Counted from the first letter of the stretch, positions 11,288 to 22,748 are shown. The stretch is DNA of 64,000 nucleotides from Bactericera cockerelli (GCA_024516035.1 CM044955.1:55331257-55395256), one strand, 5' to 3'. The notes: a model not told the origin generated them from the sequence alone. Program-made: numbers and translations.

Positions 11288-11440
11288 AGACCTGAGGCAT
11301 GGCCTTCTATATATTTACCTAACCCTACTATAAACCCGAGGCATTGCCTTCTATGTATTATCCCTAAATCTACTATATTCCTGAGGCATGGCCTTCTATG
11401 TATTTTACCTAACACTACTATACACTCAAGGCATTGCCTT
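11288..11440. repeat. Tandem repeat, about 45 bp x 4
   Basis: CCTGAGGCATGGCCTTCTAT-type units start at about 11291, 11335, 11381 and 11425. Related units occur in the other P copy (about 43880-43955) and alone at 56620-56690. Confidence 0.7.
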
Positions 11441-11910
11441 TCATTAGTTAGGGATTTTGAAGATTTCCTTTTAAAAAGCCGATTCTTATATAAAAATGTT
11501 AATTTTTTAGTTTCCATTTTCTTAATTACCCAATGTAAAAAAGCATGGTCTTATTTCTGCGAGAGATATTTGTGGTGACCCCTGCAACAAGCCGGAGAGA
11601 ATTCGGGTAAGAAAAGGTCAACGGGAGAGAACTCATTACCTCACCTTGATATGGTGATTACAGATTAATTTCTTTGGCATTTGTAAATCCAGGTGTTTTA
11701 GTGTCCCTCATGGGAGCTCCGAGGTCTATTTAGCATTGAAAGATAAACCTTACATAGGTACCTATGCTAAAACTATATCTTAAAAAAAAAAAAAAAAAAA
11801 TGGAATATGAGACAACTTGGTAAATCCACATTTTCCCAGCTTATTTACTTTTGTTATTCATAATGTTTCAGTAGTGTATGAGCCTATATTTTCATACAAA
11901 AAGAACTGAT

Positions 11911-12453
11911 ATCCCCCAAAAACACCGCTTCGTGGTTAAAAAAAGAAGAACGCCTCACTGAATAGAATGATTATAATTAGCTAAAAATACATGATATCAA
12001 ATTGAGAACACCTTTACCCCCTCTCTTTCTATTTCTCTGCACTCCTCTCTGAATTTATTCCTCTTATGTTTATCTTTCTTTATCCTTTATAGGGGTCATT
12101 CCAAACTTGATTTCTCTTTAAATTTACTTGTTGAACGGCAATAAAAAATGGCGGTCGCGGTGTAATTTTTTCGATTCGAATCAAATAAGTTCAGAAAAAT
12201 CATACTGCGACCGGCATTTTTTATTGCCGTTCAACAAGTAAATTTAAAGAGAAATCAAGTTTGGAATGACCCCTATAAAGGATAAAGAAAGATAAACATA
12301 AGAGGAATAAATTCAGAGAGGAGTGCAGAGAAATAGAAAGAGAGGGGGTAAAGGTGTTCTCAATTTGATATCATGTATTTTTAGCTAATTATAATCATTC
12401 TATTCAGTGAGGCGTTCTTCTTTTTTTAACCACGAAGCGTGTTTTTGGGGGAT
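11911..12453. repeat. 543-bp foldback palindrome
   Basis: Two arms of about 250 bp, close to perfect inverted copies, around a loop of roughly 40 bp near 12163-12204. The ends are ATCCCCCAAAAACAC and its complement. The P copy at 43017 keeps the loop and one arm only, so the palindrome is a module of family P. Confidence 0.85.
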
Positions 12454-12849
12454 TTTAAATACCCAACAAATTTTAAGAAATATTCTTAAAATTGTCAGTT
12501 TTAAGTGCATTATTTCAACATACTATACAAGTATACATACACCAGACACGGAAGAAGCCTAGAACCATTGCTCTGAGCGTCCAAAGTGTTCAGTTGTTCA
12601 CCCATACCTATTTTCATTCACTGCATTTATACTTTCAAAAGACATAAATACACAATAATATACTACATATTTGCATAGGGCAGTAAAATAGGTCAAGGCG
12701 GGTTCAAACTATTGAAGGTCAAGAAAAGCTAACTCAATATCAGACACGTGGCATCCACTTTATATAGCCTTGGATGGACATCCTTCAATTCCTTCATAAT
12801 TGAACAGGAAAGAAATTAATATTGGTAGAATACCTTTTCTAACTCGTCC
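12454..12849. other. Unassigned sequence
   Basis: No gene or repeat recognised between the foldback and the 5S-headed SINE. Confidence 0.35.
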
Positions 12850-13215
12850 TTTCAAAATTTGAGGTCAAGATTTTACCCTACATTCACTGGAAACTCACAA
12901 AACAGCTACCCTCATGAACCTAACTCAGCCTAAGTGGGAATAGCCAGCTACACGAGTATTCAAGTTTGAGTAGTCACCCATCAAGTCCTTACCTCGCTAG
13001 ACTCATACGACTAAACATTTCTCTGTGTTAATTAACCAGGATTGGCGTTGCTTGGGAATCTGACGAGAACTGATGGTGGAAGAGATTTGCCATAGGCAAT
13101 AACCCCACCCTTATGTTAGGACATAAATATGTTAATATATATGTCTGTTTATATCTAATAAAGTATTTAATAATAATAATAATAATAATGGTGTATTCAA
13201 CGTGCTATTGATTGA
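12850..13215 (-). mobile_element. 5S-headed SINE split by a LINE tail
   Basis: The core complement (CTAACTCAGCCTAAGTGGG) is followed by 5S-rRNA-like sequence: GTAGTCACCCATCAAGTCC, CTGACGAGAACTGATGG, then after the insertion GGTGTATTCAACGTG. These appear in the order of a reverse-complemented 5S gene. An ATGGTG duplication (13073-13078 and 13188-13193) flanks the inserted LINE tail. Confidence 0.65.
13077..13190 (+). mobile_element. LINE 3' tail D
   Basis: GGAAGAGATTTGCCATAGGC then AATAACCCCACCC, AGGACATAAA and an (AAT)n tail. Same layout as the copies at 24238 and 48053. 5'-truncated, as is usual for LINE insertions. Confidence 0.65.
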
Positions 13216-13974
13216 CGCTGCTATTGACAATTTAATTTTTCAACAAGAACTTCTATTATTCTACGAGTTGTTCTAAAATTATATAGCTAAACTTTGAGTA
13301 CATATACACACAGATATTACCTAAACAATATATTTCCAGAAAATTTGCATAAACTAGCAACTTTATAGCATAAAAGCATTTAGAAAATGTTTCTCTATAA
13401 TAATGAGCATAAAATATTATTATTTTATCTGACATGTTTCACCTATCAACTTGTCAGCTCTATGTCACTACTCACTTCAACATAAATAGTTTTTTTTTAC
13501 AGAGTTATTTATACTTGCGACATCATTTGACAAAATATCCATACATTATACGGTGTAATATTAAATTTATATGTTATAGTGCTATACAAAGTATACACAT
13601 CACACATTTTGTATACATGACAGTTTTATGACATAATGACATTATGAAGAGTAAATTAGAGTTGTGACGTCATAGCTTTGCCAAAGCCAGTGGAGGATTC
13701 TGAATATAATTTGGCGTTTTGAAATGACCACCGAATCTGGTGACCTATCCGATCAATACTTAAGTTCAGTTATAATACAGAGAAAATATGGGTCTTCAAG
13801 GTATAAGTAACTTTTAACTTTATGCTGAATTTACCTTGCTGAATATTGCAGTTAATTTAGTGGTCACCAAATTTCAAGTTTGACATTTTGTTAAAAATAT
13901 GTAAAAAGTACTGTCTTGGGACAGCATTTAAATGTTTTCGTAATAGTGTTGGCACACAATTCATATTTAGTTGA
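13216..13974. other. Unassigned AT-rich sequence
   Basis: Nothing coding is recognised. The 65-codon frame at 13434-13631 shows no motif. Confidence 0.35.
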
Positions 13975-14219
13975 TACTAGCCGTTTGCCCGTGCTTTGCA
14001 ACGGGACTAAATTTCAAATTTACTAAGGCATGGCCGTACTGCTGGACAGCAATGCCTTTTTGAACTTTTTATAATTTTTCTGAACAAAGCGATAATGGTT
14101 TTGGGGGGTCACTTCTGAGACATTTTTCGCTATCTCTTACCGTTTTGGCTAAACAACTCCGGACAAACAAACATAGGTAGGTAAGTAGGTAGGTAGTCCT
14201 TTTTTCTGTTTTATAAGTA
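13975..14219 (+). repeat. Repeat K (CCCGTGCTTTGC family)
   Basis: Starts ACTAGCCGTTTGCCCGTGCT and ends with GACAAACAAACATAGGTAGG-type tetranucleotide repeats and GTTTTATAAGTATA. This resembles common insect non-autonomous repeats. Weaker relatives lie at about 48935, 55138 and 61775. The palindromic element at 14222 sits at its end. Confidence 0.4.
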
Positions 14220-14221
14220 TA

Positions 14222-15270
14222 CAGGGTGATTCAGAAAAGTACCGTCAAACGTTAACCACATATTTTATGGGCTAGTTAAGGAGGGGTCAACTCTATAAAA
14301 GAAAGTGCGCAAATGCCTCCTAACGGAGGTACACGCCCCTTAAGATGTTTTTAAAAATCGAAATTTTCATTTTACGGCTTACCTATTTGGGATATTGCGA
14401 TATGGTAAAAAAATCACTCTCAATACTAGATGAAACCTTTCTTTTGGCATACAATTTAACAGCACTCCAATTTCAGGGGCGGTCTGAGGAGGGTCAGATG
14501 GAAGAAAAAACGTTCTAACTTTTTAGTCGTTGCTTGTAATTGAATTTGGTTTTCACCATTTTGAAACCTATGTCATTGTCTACAAAAATGGTCTGAATAA
14601 TTTTTCCCTCAAATTAACACAAAGGCTTGAAAATTGAAATTGAAGATTTTAAAACCGCATTAAGTTTTGAAACCTATGCAACTAGCATACAATTTAGTAC
14701 AAGAATTTTCAGCCAATTCATTATTTAACAATGGATGTAAGTGGAGTAAATTGAAAACTTGTTAAATAATGAATTGGCTGAAAATTCTTGTTCTAAAATT
14801 GTATGCTAGTTGCATAGGTTTCAAAACTTAATGCGGTTTTAAAATCTTCAATTTCAATTTTCAAGCTTTTGTGTTAATTTGAGGGAAAAATTATTCAGAC
14901 CATTTTTGTAGACAATAACATAGGTTTTAAAATGGTGAAAACCAAATTCAATTACAAGCAACGACTAAAAAGCTAGAACCTTTTTTCTACCATCTGACCC
15001 TCCTGAGACCGCCCCTGACATTGGAATGGTGTTAAGTTTTGAGCCAAAAGAAAGGTGTTATCTAGTATTGAGAGTGATTTTTTTACCACATTGCGAAATC
15101 CCAAATAGGTAAGCCGTAAAATGAAAATTTCGATTGTTTAAAAACACCTTAAGGGGCGTGTACCTCCGTTAGGACGCATTTGCGCACTTTCTTTTATAGA
15201 GTTGACCCCTCCTTAACTAGCCCATAGAATATGTGGTTAACGTTTGACGGTACTTTTCTGAATCACCCTG
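14222..15270. mobile_element. 1.05-kb fully palindromic TA-flanked element
   Basis: Starts CAGGGTGATTCAGAAAAGTA and ends with its reverse complement, flanked by TA on both sides (14220-14221, 15271-15272). The two arms are about 510 bp each and nearly identical all the way to a short centre near 14745. Termini and TA fit a Tc1/mariner-type foldback or a composite of two inverted MITEs. No transposase is seen. Confidence 0.8.
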
Positions 15271-15330
15271 TATAGAGATTATCAAATGAAATTATTTCAC
15301 TGTATTCTAAATACATAGGTTCATACTTTA

Positions 15331-15420
15331 ACCGACCTCAGTAGCTTGATCGATGAGGCGTCGGACTTGTAATCGGAGGTCGGTGGTTCAAGTCCCAAGT
15401 TCCTATAGTTTCGGTGAACA
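15331..15420 (+). mobile_element. SINE-B head
   Basis: ACCGACCTCAGTAGCTTGAT and B box GGTTCAAGTCCC, a tRNA-like head shared with seven other copies. The body after 15420 is not recognisable. Confidence 0.7.
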
Positions 15421-15759
15421 TAATTAGAGACCACAATGCCATAATTTTCATTGCAATCCACAGGTTTTCTTCCGACAGTCTTAACTTGGCTCCCATACTT
15501 AAATCCACCTAGAATTTAGTTGCTATTTTTCTTTTATTCTTTTGCATATACTTATATTGATGCTCTAGGCCTTAAGCGGAAAGAGTGGGCGTTTTACCAG
15601 GGTAATTTTTTGCAAACACGTGCATATAAATTATACTTCTTAGTCTTAAAAATTAAAAACGATACCTATATACATTATACATGTGCTGTGACCTGTGACG
15701 TATAAATCTCTTGGTAGGCTCTTCTGACTTGGCGGGACGAAGGCCTACTGCTCTCCCTA
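15421..15759. other. Unassigned sequence
   Basis: No gene or family recognised. The 61-codon frame at 15520-15705 is featureless. Confidence 0.35.
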
Positions 15760-15942
15760 ATTATTATTATTATATTATGCTTTATTAGGTAAGGCAAAGT
15801 AAAATATAATCAGAAAAATACAATAAAATTATAAAAAAAAGTAAATAGATTGAAGAAAGAAACCAGAACATAAAAGAGAATAAAGCTAATGTCCTACCTA
15901 AAGGGCGGGGTTATTGCCTGTGACAATCTCTTCCACACAAAC
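15760..15942 (-). mobile_element. LINE 3' tail D
   Basis: On the minus strand: GGAAGAGATTGTCACAGGCA, AATAACCCCGCCCTTTAGG, then a T-rich stretch and TACTTTGCCTTACCTAATAAA near the 3' end, followed by (AAT)n. The stem-loop is intact except one G-T pair. Confidence 0.75.
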
Positions 15943-16489
15943 CAGCTCTGTCAGGCGAAAAGACAATAACATAAACCTTCAGTGCACTTAACAGCATTGC
16001 CGCTAAGAAGGGCATTGAGACAGAGGTTGACGATGACGACCAAAATGAAGTTTGGGAAAAGGCAAAGTGAAATAAGAAGAAGATAGCTGGCCGATAAAAA
16101 AACACACAATTCGAATATTTATGTACATGATTTCATTCTTTTGACCAATCAGTTAATTTCAAAACGAATAAAAAATGGTTCATAAAATGTAGACACATTA
16201 AATTTTTACCAAATTTTTGATTTCAAAATTATCGTAACCTCTTCCAGAAAAGTCTACATCGCCAGAGCAACATATGGAAAACTCGCAATTCTACAAACAT
16301 AGAAGGATATTGATTTATTGATCAGAGGTGAGGCTGGTTCATCAGTGAATAAGGAGAGGCAAGGTTCAGCATCACAATCAGGTATTTTATTTATTTTCTG
16401 TTTTCAAAAATGACACTTTTATGATTTCGACTGCAAAAGCTGATTAATACTTACCAAGTAAATATAGATTAATTTTTCTTTTAAAATTT
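15943..16489. other. Unassigned sequence
   Basis: No gene or repeat recognised. Confidence 0.35.
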
Positions 16490-16625
16490 GGGTTTAACGT
16501 CGCTTTCAACAGCATGGTCATTGGTCATATCACGACGGGGATTTTACGCTCCATTCGCTGGAAACTTACAAACCAACTACTCAAATTAACCTCACCCAGC
16601 CTGAGTAGCCCCTTTTACAATGAAC
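16490..16625 (-). mobile_element. Core-SINE, 3' end and core
   Basis: GGGTTTAACGTCGCTTTCAA, ATCACGACGGGGATTTTACG, CCATTCGCTGGAAACTTAC and CCTCACCCAGCCTGAGTAG are the core in minus orientation, as in 54158-54424. The head is missing. Confidence 0.7.
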
Positions 16626-17270
16626 TGTGCTACCAGCTTTCATCACCTAATTTCTTTTTTTTTGTTTCAGAATCGGATTTCCACTCTTATGATTCTCACC
16701 CACAAAACTCAAAATAAGAAGAAATTCATTAGAATGGAACATTATTGAAAATTTAAAAAATATAGGTATATTAAGATCTGGAAACCTAAGTACAACGATC
16801 TGATCAGTGAAGACCAACTTTGCAGTTTGCAGCTACCAAATAATTAAAATAATTTAACTTAAAAAGTCACCATAAATTAATTTGTTACCATTTAAATTAG
16901 TTTATAATTTTACAAGAAAATGTAAGTACACATCTACCTATTTTATAATTAAAGTTCACATTTGTCAACTTAAAACTTATATGGACTATTATAGGGTGCC
17001 TAATGTTTATTTATAACATTTCATTAAAATATATTTTTTATATGATAGGAAGAAAAATTCATTTTTCATAGGATATAACACCATTTTTACAAAATATAAA
17101 GTATTCCTTTTAAGTTTGCTGAACGAGGCACTGTGTCCATCAAAGCTCATTTAATTAAAATAGGAACTTATGGGAACACCAGGTGGAACTATTTAAATCG
17201 AGCTAATCTTGCTATAACTGTACTGACTTATTAGAGTATTAATTCCATCTTTGATTTCTCTATGTTTCAG
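16626..17270. other. Unassigned sequence; weak splice-acceptor-like site
   Basis: A pyrimidine run ending TTTGTTTCAG at about 16660-16669 resembles a 3' splice site, but no exon can be defined. The remainder is AT-rich without recognisable content. Confidence 0.3.
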
Positions 17271-19662
17271 ATAAAATCAGCAAGTCACATACAAGCTCAA
17301 CATTCAACGTCGCAGAACAAATCAAGAAGTTACACTCAAATTCTACAGATCCAGTAAAAATTCTTCGTCTATTATCAAAATCTTCGTTCAATACCAAATT
17401 TTTCGTCCATTATAAATTCTTCGTCCAATATCAAATTCTTCGTTCATTATCAAAATCTTCGTCCATTATCAAAATCTTCGTCCATACCAAATTATTCAGT
17501 TATAAATTTTTCGTCCAATATCAAATTCTTAGTTCATTATCAAAATCTTCGTCGATACCAAATTCTTCGTCCAATACCAAATTCTTCGTCCAATATCAAA
17601 TTCTTCGTCCAATATCAAATTCTTCGTCCAATATCAAATTCTTCGTTCAATATTAAATTCTTTGTTTATTATCAAATTCTTCGTCCATTATCAAATTCTT
17701 CGTTCATTATCAAAATGTTCGTCCATTATCAAAATCTTCGTCGATACCAAATTCTTCATCCATTATAAATTCTTCGTCTAATATCAAATTCTTCGTTCAT
17801 TATCAAAATCTTCGTCCATTATCAAAATCTTCGTCGATACCAAATTCTTCGTCCAATACCAAATTCTTCGTCCAATATCAAATTCTTCGTCCAATACCAA
17901 ATTCTTCGTCCAATACCAAATTCTTCGTCCAATACCAAATTCTTCATCCAATATCAAATTCTTCGTTCATTATCAAAATCTTCGTCCATACCAAATTATT
18001 CAGTTATAAATTTTTCGTCCAATATCAAATTCTTAGTTCATTATCAAAATCTTCGTACATACCAAATTATTCAGTTATAAATTCTTCGTTCAATATCAAA
18101 TTCTCCGTTTATTATCAAAATCTTCGTCCAAAGTCAAATTCTTCGTCCAATACCAAATTCTTCGTCCATTATCAAAATTTTCATCCAATACAAAATTCTT
18201 CGTCCAAAATCAAAATCTTCGTCCATACCAAATTCTTCAGTTATAAATTCCGTCCAATACCAAATTCTTCGTCCAATATCAAATTCTTCGTTCATTATCA
18301 AAATCTTCGTCCATACCAAATTATTCAGTTATAAATTCCTCGTCCAATATCAAATTCTTAGTTCATTATCAAAATCTTCGTACATACCAAATTATTCAGT
18401 TATAAATTCTTCGTTCAATATCAAATTCTCCGTTTATTATCAAAATCTTCGTCCAAAGTCAAATTCTTCGTCCAATACCAAATTCTTCGTCCATTATCAA
18501 AATTTTCATCCAATACAAAATTCTTCGTCCAAAATCAAAATCTTCGTCCATACCAAATTCTTCAGTTATAAATTCCGTCCAATACCAAATTCTTCGTCCA
18601 ATATAAAATTCTTCGTTCATTCTCAAAATCTTCGTCAATACCAAATTTTTCAGTTACAAATTATTCGTCCAATATTAAATTCTTCGTTCATTATTAAATT
18701 CTTCGTCCATACCAAATTCTTCATTCAATATTAAATTCTTCGTCCATACCAAATTCTTCAATTAAAAATTCTTCGTCCGATATCAAATTCTTCGTTCATT
18801 ATCAAATTCATTGTTTAATACCAAATTCTTCGTCCATACCAAATTCTTAAGTTATAAATTCTTCGTCCCAAATCAAAATCTTCGTCCTTACCAAATTATT
18901 CAGTTAAAAATTCTTCGTCCAATATCAAATTCTTCGTTCATTATCAAAACCTTCGTTCAATACCAAATTCTTCATTCAAAATCAAAATTTTCGCCGATAC
19001 CAAATTCTTCAGTTATAAATTCCGTCCAATACCAAATTCTTCGTCCAATATTAAATTCTTCGTTCATTATTAAAATCTTCGTCCAATATCAAATTCTTTG
19101 TCCATACCAAATTCTTCAATTAAAATTCTTCGTCCGATATCAAATTCTTTGTTTAATATCAAAATCTTCGCACATACCAAATTCTTCGTCCAATATCAAA
19201 TTCTTCGTCCATACCAAATTCTTCATTCAATACCAAATTCTTCGTCCCAAATCAAAATCTTCGTCCATACCAAATTCTTTAGTTGAAAATTCTTCGTCCA
19301 ATATCAAATTCTTCGTTCATTATCAAAATCTTCGTTCAATACCAAATTCTTCGTTCAAAATCAAAATTTTCGCCGATACCAAAATCTTCAGTTATAAATT
19401 CCGTCCAATACCAAATTTTTCGTCCAATATCAAATTCTTCGTCCAATACCAAACAAAGTCTTCGTCCATACCAAATTCTTCGTCCATACCAAATTCTTCG
19501 TCCATACCAAATTCATCAGTTACAAATTCTTCGTCCAATGCCAAATTCTTCGTCAGATCAAGTTCAAAATTCTACGTTCACAGACACTAAGAAGTCACAC
19601 AAGAATATTCTACAGATGAAGTTCAAAATTCTACGTTCCAGCACACAGATCAATATTTAAAG
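17271..19662 (+). other. Candidate exon-like interval around the minisatellite
   Basis: The interval is bounded by a 3'-splice-like TCTCTATGTTTCAG just before 17271 and a 5'-splice-like AAAG-GTAAGA at 19659-19668. Non-repetitive flanks at both ends resemble each other: AGAAGTTACACTC with TTCTACAGATCC, and AGAAGTCACACAAG with TTCTACAGATGA. Frames are open in part (18811-19590, 259 codons; 19283-19660, 125 codons, its stop two bases before the putative donor). No single frame spans the whole interval, so if it is transcribed it may be non-coding. This is an inference only. Confidence 0.25.
17345..19575. repeat. 2.2-kb minisatellite, about 19-bp unit
   Basis: Over 100 imperfect units of the type TTCGTCCAATACCAAATTC, with 18-bp (TTCGTCCATACCAAATTC) and 15-bp (TTCAGTTATAAATTC) variants. 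A 325-bp higher-order unit is duplicated next to itself (about 18016-18340 and 18341-18650), and a 379-bp offset links 18916 with 19295. Repeated Asn/Ser/Phe/Ile-rich frames are by-products unless shown to be translated. Confidence 0.9.
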
Positions 19663-20689
19663 GTAAGAGAACTTTAACTTTCTTGTTTTTTCTTATGGTG
19701 ACTTTTTAAACCTCTTTTTGGAGATAGATAATCAGATCAGGTCGTTGTGTTTAGGATTTCCTACCTCAGATCTTCATTTTTCAAAATTGTAAAAATGTAA
19801 TAACGGTTCTAAATTAATATTTTTTGAACATAATATTTATAATTGGCATCCTAATGTGAATTTATTGAAAACTACTATAGGATTCGAATTTTGATATAAA
19901 TTATTTTCCCAACTCGAATTTCATAGAATATGAAATAGTTTCCTTAATAATGCTTATGAAATAGACGAAACTCGAGTCGGGAATATATGTTACATCAAAA
20001 TTTGAATCCTAGACATATAGAAGTGTTTTAATAATAAATAAATTAATACATAACCATTCAATCATGCTAAATACTTTAATGCGTTTTTATTTGAAATATA
20101 TTTTTGTGTGTCTCATGCTTTTCGGCCCTTGAAATTTCTGAAGTGCTTGAAATTAGTATAGTATATTTATTAGTTCATAAGACATTGAAAAATGTATAAA
20201 ACATTGATGCTGTTTGATCTTGAAAGGTGTTTTGGCAATAAAGTATTTTTCTTTGGTATTCTTTTTATAGAAATTAACTCAAATGGAATTGTACCCAGGA
20301 TGGGATACTCCTGAAATATCTTCTATTAATTTAGTCATGCCCTGCAGAAACATGTACTGGGTAAAGAGCGGGCTTATTGCCAACAACATTTTCTTCCAGT
20401 AACACTTTTTTCTCAAATTTGAGACCCTCTAGAAACTATAGAAAGATTAAAAACTACATCTGAAGAAATCCTCACTCTCAAAATACGACACTGTATCACA
20501 GATGAGCAGGTACTAGCTTTGCCTCCCTCTCCTCTTTCCACAAAACGGCCTAATTAATCGTTTTCCTGGCTCACAGGATGTTATACAGGCTCGATAATGA
20601 CTCTTTACTCATACATATATCAAATGAATACGTTTTGATGTAATAGAATTTTCCAGTCTGCATTTGGAAACTTTCAAAGAGATGATCTC
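19663..20689. other. Unassigned AT-rich sequence
   Basis: An acceptor-like TTCTTTTTATAG lies at about 20261-20272 before AAATTAACTCAAATGGAATT. No coding exon can be supported. A palindromic pair (GGGATTCGAATTTTGATATAA-like near 19880 and inverted near 19978-20008) suggests a small eroded inverted repeat. Confidence 0.3.
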
Positions 20690-20860
20690 GCCGACCTCCG
20701 TGGCTCAGTGGTTAAGAGCATTGGTTACGGTCCCGGAGGTTGCGGGTTCGAATCCCGGCCGGAGTGGATCGAAATTTTCCGTTTCCGGAATGGCATGGAT
20801 GTAAAGGTAAAGTACCCTGAAGTAATGCGAAAGCGGTTCCGGGGCACACTTACCTCTTTT
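20690..20860 (+). mobile_element. tRNA-like SINE head with tail
   Basis: GGCTCAGTGGTTAAGAGC (A box) and GGGTTCGAATCCC (B box) in tRNA spacing, followed by GGAGTGGATCGAAATTTTCC and ATGGCATGGATG. It ends in an AAATAAAAATAAATA tail. No CCA and a poor acceptor stem argue against a functional tRNA. Confidence 0.55.
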
Positions 20861-20899
20861 AAAAAATAAAAATAAATAGGAGATTATCAATAATTATTT

Positions 20900-21340
20900 G
20901 AAAGCAATAAATTCAAATTAAACGAGTTGGTTAGAGAGTGTATGCAAAGAAAAAGAATGATGGAAGATGAAAGAGAAATAATTAGAAAAAGACAGGATTT
21001 GAATAGCAGAGAAAAGACAAAGAACAATGGATAAAAAAACGATAAAAAGTGTAAAGGATTAACCGATTGAGAAAAACACAGAAAAAATAAAAACAGCGGA
21101 AAAAAAGACAGAAAGAGAAATGAGCAAAGAAAAAATGTAGCAGAAAAATGGATGGACGAAAAAAGAAATAAAAGAGAAAAATATGAGAGAACACTAAAAG
21201 AAGTGAGTGGGATGATGAGAAAAAGAGATAACGAAACACGAGACACTAATAGAAAGAGACAGAATGATGAAGGGATCAAGATAGAGAGTAAGAAAAAAGT
21301 AGATCAAAGGCTATTTATCTGTCTGAAAGTCAAAAATTCA
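20900..21340. repeat. Purine-rich degenerate tract
   Basis: GAAAAAGA-type sequence. The Phe/Leu/Ser frames on the minus strand here are by-products. Confidence 0.7.
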
Positions 21341-22001
21341 AAAAGTATCTTTTGAGTGGCAAGGAAGTCAGACTATCTGTTTAAAAGCCTGACGATAATC
21401 TAAATAGGCGTTGGAGCAACGACAAAGACATGATTTATCAAAAGCCTTTGAACAGATATCATCACTCACCAGGCTTTTCAATAGATAACGTGAAAAGAAT
21501 CTACATAGATCTAAATATCAACTTTGAAACCATGGAGTAATAAGTAATGGACAGCTTGTAATGCCTCAAACATGTCCCCTAAAATCGACCATCTTTGTTA
21601 GTCTTAACACAGGTGAAATCACAAAAATTAAAAATTAAATTTTTCTTCTTACATGCTTTTGAAGGTAATAACGGTAGCCATATGGGATAGCTTGGTAGGG
21701 GACAGATTTATTACCCATGAGATATACATTTCTTATTTCTCCAACTTCAAAACCATAGCCACCTTTACCGTACCGTCCAATCATTTAGTCACTTTTTCTA
21801 CTCCTACTGTTCGGCGAAGACTTTTAGGAGCCGGTCTCGGCTTACCTAAACTTACCAGACACCATCCAATAGACAGACGGCTTAGGTTTGCACAGAAAAA
21901 AAACGCTAGGTTATTCACACGGAGAGGCCGAGATACATTCAACCCACCTTCAACTCTAGGGACCCTATTAAAAAGTAATCAACGCTTTTCAAATTTCAAA
22001 T
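21341..22001. other. Unassigned; open frame without recognised domain
   Basis: A plus-strand frame from 21653 is open for about 115 codons before running into the (CT)n tract. The non-repeat part contains VRRRLLGAGLGLPKLTRHHP but matches no family I know. Coding status is doubtful. Confidence 0.2.
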
Positions 22002-22324
<323 letters not shown>

Positions 22325-22537
22325 ATAATAATATCGCCTTATTCATACTGCCCGATTAGGACTATTAAGTCCTATTATTCCAGCAGTAAGAGTAAGAGCC
22401 CGAGACGTATTATTATGTGGTAAAAATCCCAAAAGGGAGGATAACTTGTCATGTCCCGGCTGGGTTTCGAACCCACGACCTCTGGTATCTCTGGATTCAC
22501 AGAGTGCCGCCTTTACCACTGAGCTACCGGGACAGAC
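22325..22537 (-). mobile_element. SINE-C
   Basis: The head complement CCACTGAGCTACCGGGAC and GGGTTTCGAACCCACGACC are tRNA-like. The 3' end on the minus strand is CAGTATGAATAAGGCGATAT followed by (TATT)n. A small TCTGG duplication lies in the head region. Confidence 0.8.
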
Positions 22538-22593
22538 GGACCAACGTAACATCGGTGTTGAGACGAACACAGTTAATTTGAGAAACCCTATAA

Positions 22594-22695
22594 AGCCAGC
22601 GTCGTTTGCACGTTAGATACACAGTTCTCGTTCTGTCACTTTGAGCAGCGTCCAGCGAGGTAAGGACATGGATGGGTGACCATTCAAATTGAAAC
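22594..22695 (+). mobile_element. 5S-rRNA-like SINE head
   Basis: AGTTCTCGTTCTGTCACTTTG, AGCAGCGTCCAGCGAGGTAAG and CATGGATGGGTGACC follow the order of a 5S rRNA gene (internal promoter part and 3' half) but with many changes, so it is a SINE head rather than a 5S gene. Confidence 0.65.
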
Positions 22696-22713
22696 CGTCG
22701 CGGCGCGATGTCG

Positions 22714-22748
22714 CGTCAGCATCACGTCGCGTCGTCGTGATGCTGACG
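22714..22748. repeat. CpG-rich hairpin
   Basis: Perfect 13-bp arms CGTCAGCATCACG and CGTGATGCTGACG with a 9-base loop, immediately downstream of the 5S-like head and embedded in CGTCGCGGCGCG. Confidence 0.85.

Larger units (their letters stand above)
10025..12453 (-). mobile_element. Repeat family P, longest copy
   Basis: About 2.4 kb matching 43017-44982 in inverted orientation almost throughout: CAGCCAGCGAAAAGTGCAAC, TAGGGTTCCC, GACACGAAGTCGGG, the AGGCATGGCCTTCTATGTAT blocks and GGTTTATCTTTCAATGC. One end carries the palindrome CACCTCGGCCGAGGTG (10030-10045), the other a 543-bp foldback. It contains a T run near 10291-10318 and a tRNA-like GGTTCGAATCC at about 10847. No transposase is seen. 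Class is uncertain; the hairpin end could suggest a Helitron-like or foldback element, but neither is shown. Confidence 0.65.

Noticed and set aside
17345..19575. CRISPR array
   Set aside because: Units are contiguous without unique spacers, and the window is eukaryotic.
18811..19590. 259-codon frame as a repetitive secreted or silk-like protein
   Set aside because: It arises from the minisatellite; unit lengths of 15, 18 and 19 bp break the phase repeatedly and no signal peptide is visible. Left only as an exon hypothesis.
20690..20765. Functional tRNA gene
   Set aside because: A and B boxes are present but the acceptor stem does not pair well and a SINE-like body follows.
22594..22695. 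Functional 5S rRNA gene
   Set aside because: Many substitutions and missing 5' and 3' ends; it matches SINE heads better.
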